DNA from: Leptofilum sp050292445
Lineage (GTDB): Bacteria > Chloroflexota > Anaerolineae > Promineifilales > Promineifilaceae
Direction of reading: 5' to 3'
NCBI GenBank assembly: GCA_050292445.1
Contig: JBNKLQ010000043.1
Coordinates: 1-30,480 of the forward strand
DNA length: 30,480 nt
Below the pieces are notes generated by a model. That model was given only the letters and a program-made list of their open reading frames with translations. It was not told where the DNA came from and ran no database searches. The translations under genes were made by a program, and so were the position numbers. Every line of letters begins with the position of its first letter. The first letter of the stretch is position 1. Positions 29,920 through 30,480 of this stretch are shown in pieces.

Positions 29920-30480
29920 ATGCGTGTACTTATTTGCGCTGGCGGCACTGGCGGGGGCATTTATCCCGCACTGGCAGCCGTCACCGCATTAGGCAACAAA
30001 GGCTTACCCACCGAAAATATTTTGTGGGTAGGCACAAAGGGTGAAATGGAACAAACGTTAGTCCCTAGAGCAGGCATACGGCTAGAAACCATCGTTGGTG
30101 GGGCCATTGCTAGCGTACCGCTGCACCGCAAGGTGATCAACGGCAGTAAGCTGCTGCTCAGCATTGGGAAGGCAATTCGATTGGTACGCCGCTTCCGCCC
30201 CGACGTCATGTTTATGACCGGCGGCTACATGGCGTTTCCCTTTACGCTGGCTTGCCGCTGGCTGGGCGTGCCCATCGCCATCTATTTGCCCGATGTGGAA
30301 CCGGGACAGTCGATCCAGTTTTCGCTGCGCTACGCCCAAAAAGTGGGAGCCACCACCGATGGCTCCGCCAGGTTTGTGCCCGCCGACAAGCTGGTGGTCA
30401 CCGGCTATCCGGTGCGCCCGGAATTGCGCGCTGCGGCCAATTTAACACTGGAAGAAGCCCTGGCCGCCTTTGATTTGCAG
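29920..30480 (+). CDS. murG: Lipid I N-acetylglucosaminyltransferase MurG, 3' end beyond window
   Basis: 187 codons are visible from the ATG at 29920 to the right edge: the N-terminal Rossmann domain of a GT-B glycosyltransferase with AGGTGGGIYPALAAV (8-22), WVGTKGEMEQTLVPRAGI, RFRPDVMFMTGGYMAFPFTL and KLVVTGYPVRPEL. MurG adds GlcNAc to lipid I, giving lipid II. Two differences from well-studied MurG: the usual GGTGGH has Gly in place of His, and the QNxxPGxxN loop reads LPDVEPGQSI. I believe this variant is typical of Chloroflexi, but have not verified it. It is the last visible gene of the cluster; ftsQ, murC and murB are not seen. Confidence 0.88.
   Translation, partial: MRVLICAGGTGGGIYPALAAVTALGNKGLPTENILWVGTKGEMEQTLVPRAGIRLETIVGGAIASVPLHRKVINGSKLLLSIGKAIRLVRRFRPDVMFMTGGYMAFPFTLACRWLGVPIAIYLPDVEPGQSIQFSLRYAQKVGATTDGSARFVPADKLVVTGYPVRPELRAAANLTLEEALAAFDLQ

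Larger units (their letters stand above)
1..30480. repeat. Dispersed HIP1-like palindrome ACGGCCGT
   Basis: About 51 exact copies counted by eye across the window (for example 5 kb region at 4067, 4283, 4879, 5022 and 5111; 9.2 kb at 9186, 9219, 9300 and 9333; 21.2-22.2 kb in mraZ and rsmH), usually as AACGGCCGTT. Roughly 20 further sites differ by one flanking base. Copies occur in all frames (Thr-Ala-Val, Asn-Gly-Arg, Arg-Pro) and between genes. Random expectation is about 0.5. Exact copies are absent from 12079-16210, 5543-6235 and 1338-2320. Confidence 0.9.

Noticed and set aside
1..30480. tRNA, rRNA or riboswitch genes
   Set aside because: No cloverleaf-like arms with a T-loop signature or known riboswitch cores were seen on reading both strands.

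Overview
The window looks like chromosome of a Chloroflexota (Chloroflexi) bacterium, probably an Anaerolineae/Promineofilum-like lineage. This is inferred from gene style: a SARP/BTAD regulator, FG-GAP propeller proteins, Thr/Pro-linker lipoproteins, effector-associated-domain-like proteins, Rhs tails, and a division/cell-wall (dcw) cluster with a lineage-specific MurG. No rRNA or marker phylogeny is available here. The most pervasive signal is a palindromic octamer, ACGGCCGT. I counted about 51 exact copies by eye in 30.5 kb, where about 0.5 would be expected by chance, in coding and intergenic DNA alike. It resembles cyanobacterial HIP1.

Layout. 1-2320: a SARP-type regulator (running off the left edge) divergent from a secreted HExxH protein, with an 11-bp-phased heptamer operator between them; then a ParB-like gene remnant and a small hypothetical protein. 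2322-5404 (minus): a PadR-regulated operon encoding a polytopic membrane protein fused to a seven-repeat FG-GAP propeller. 5543-6235: an AT-rich orphan. 6382-9021 (minus): methylmalonyl-CoA mutase catalytic subunit and a coupled APH-like kinase. 9240-10279 (minus): a winged-helix regulator and membrane protein with palindromic operators. 10366-12078: lipid II flippase MurJ.

12079-16217 is an accessory island with no exact copy of the palindrome: two coupled tyrosine recombinases, a structured non-coding stretch, and a displaced Rhs C-terminal tail followed by a small membrane protein (candidate toxin and immunity pair). 16218-20647 holds an FHA membrane protein, a YkvA/DUF1232 protein, a lipoprotein with a clan-A glycoside-hydrolase-like domain, a membrane protein with two effector-associated (death-like) domains, and an Ig/TM/zinc-ribbon protein.

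20936-30480 is a dcw cluster: mraZ, rsmH, ftsL, ftsI, murF, mraY, murD, ftsW and murG (cut by the right edge). It starts with a promoter carrying four GTGG boxes at exact 10-bp spacing (MraZ operator). murE is absent from its usual place between ftsI and murF. With murJ, the cluster supplies lipid II synthesis, flipping and septal polymerisation/crosslinking. Several junctions in the cluster are filled by self-complementary short repeats that run straight into start codons lacking a Shine-Dalgarno sequence.
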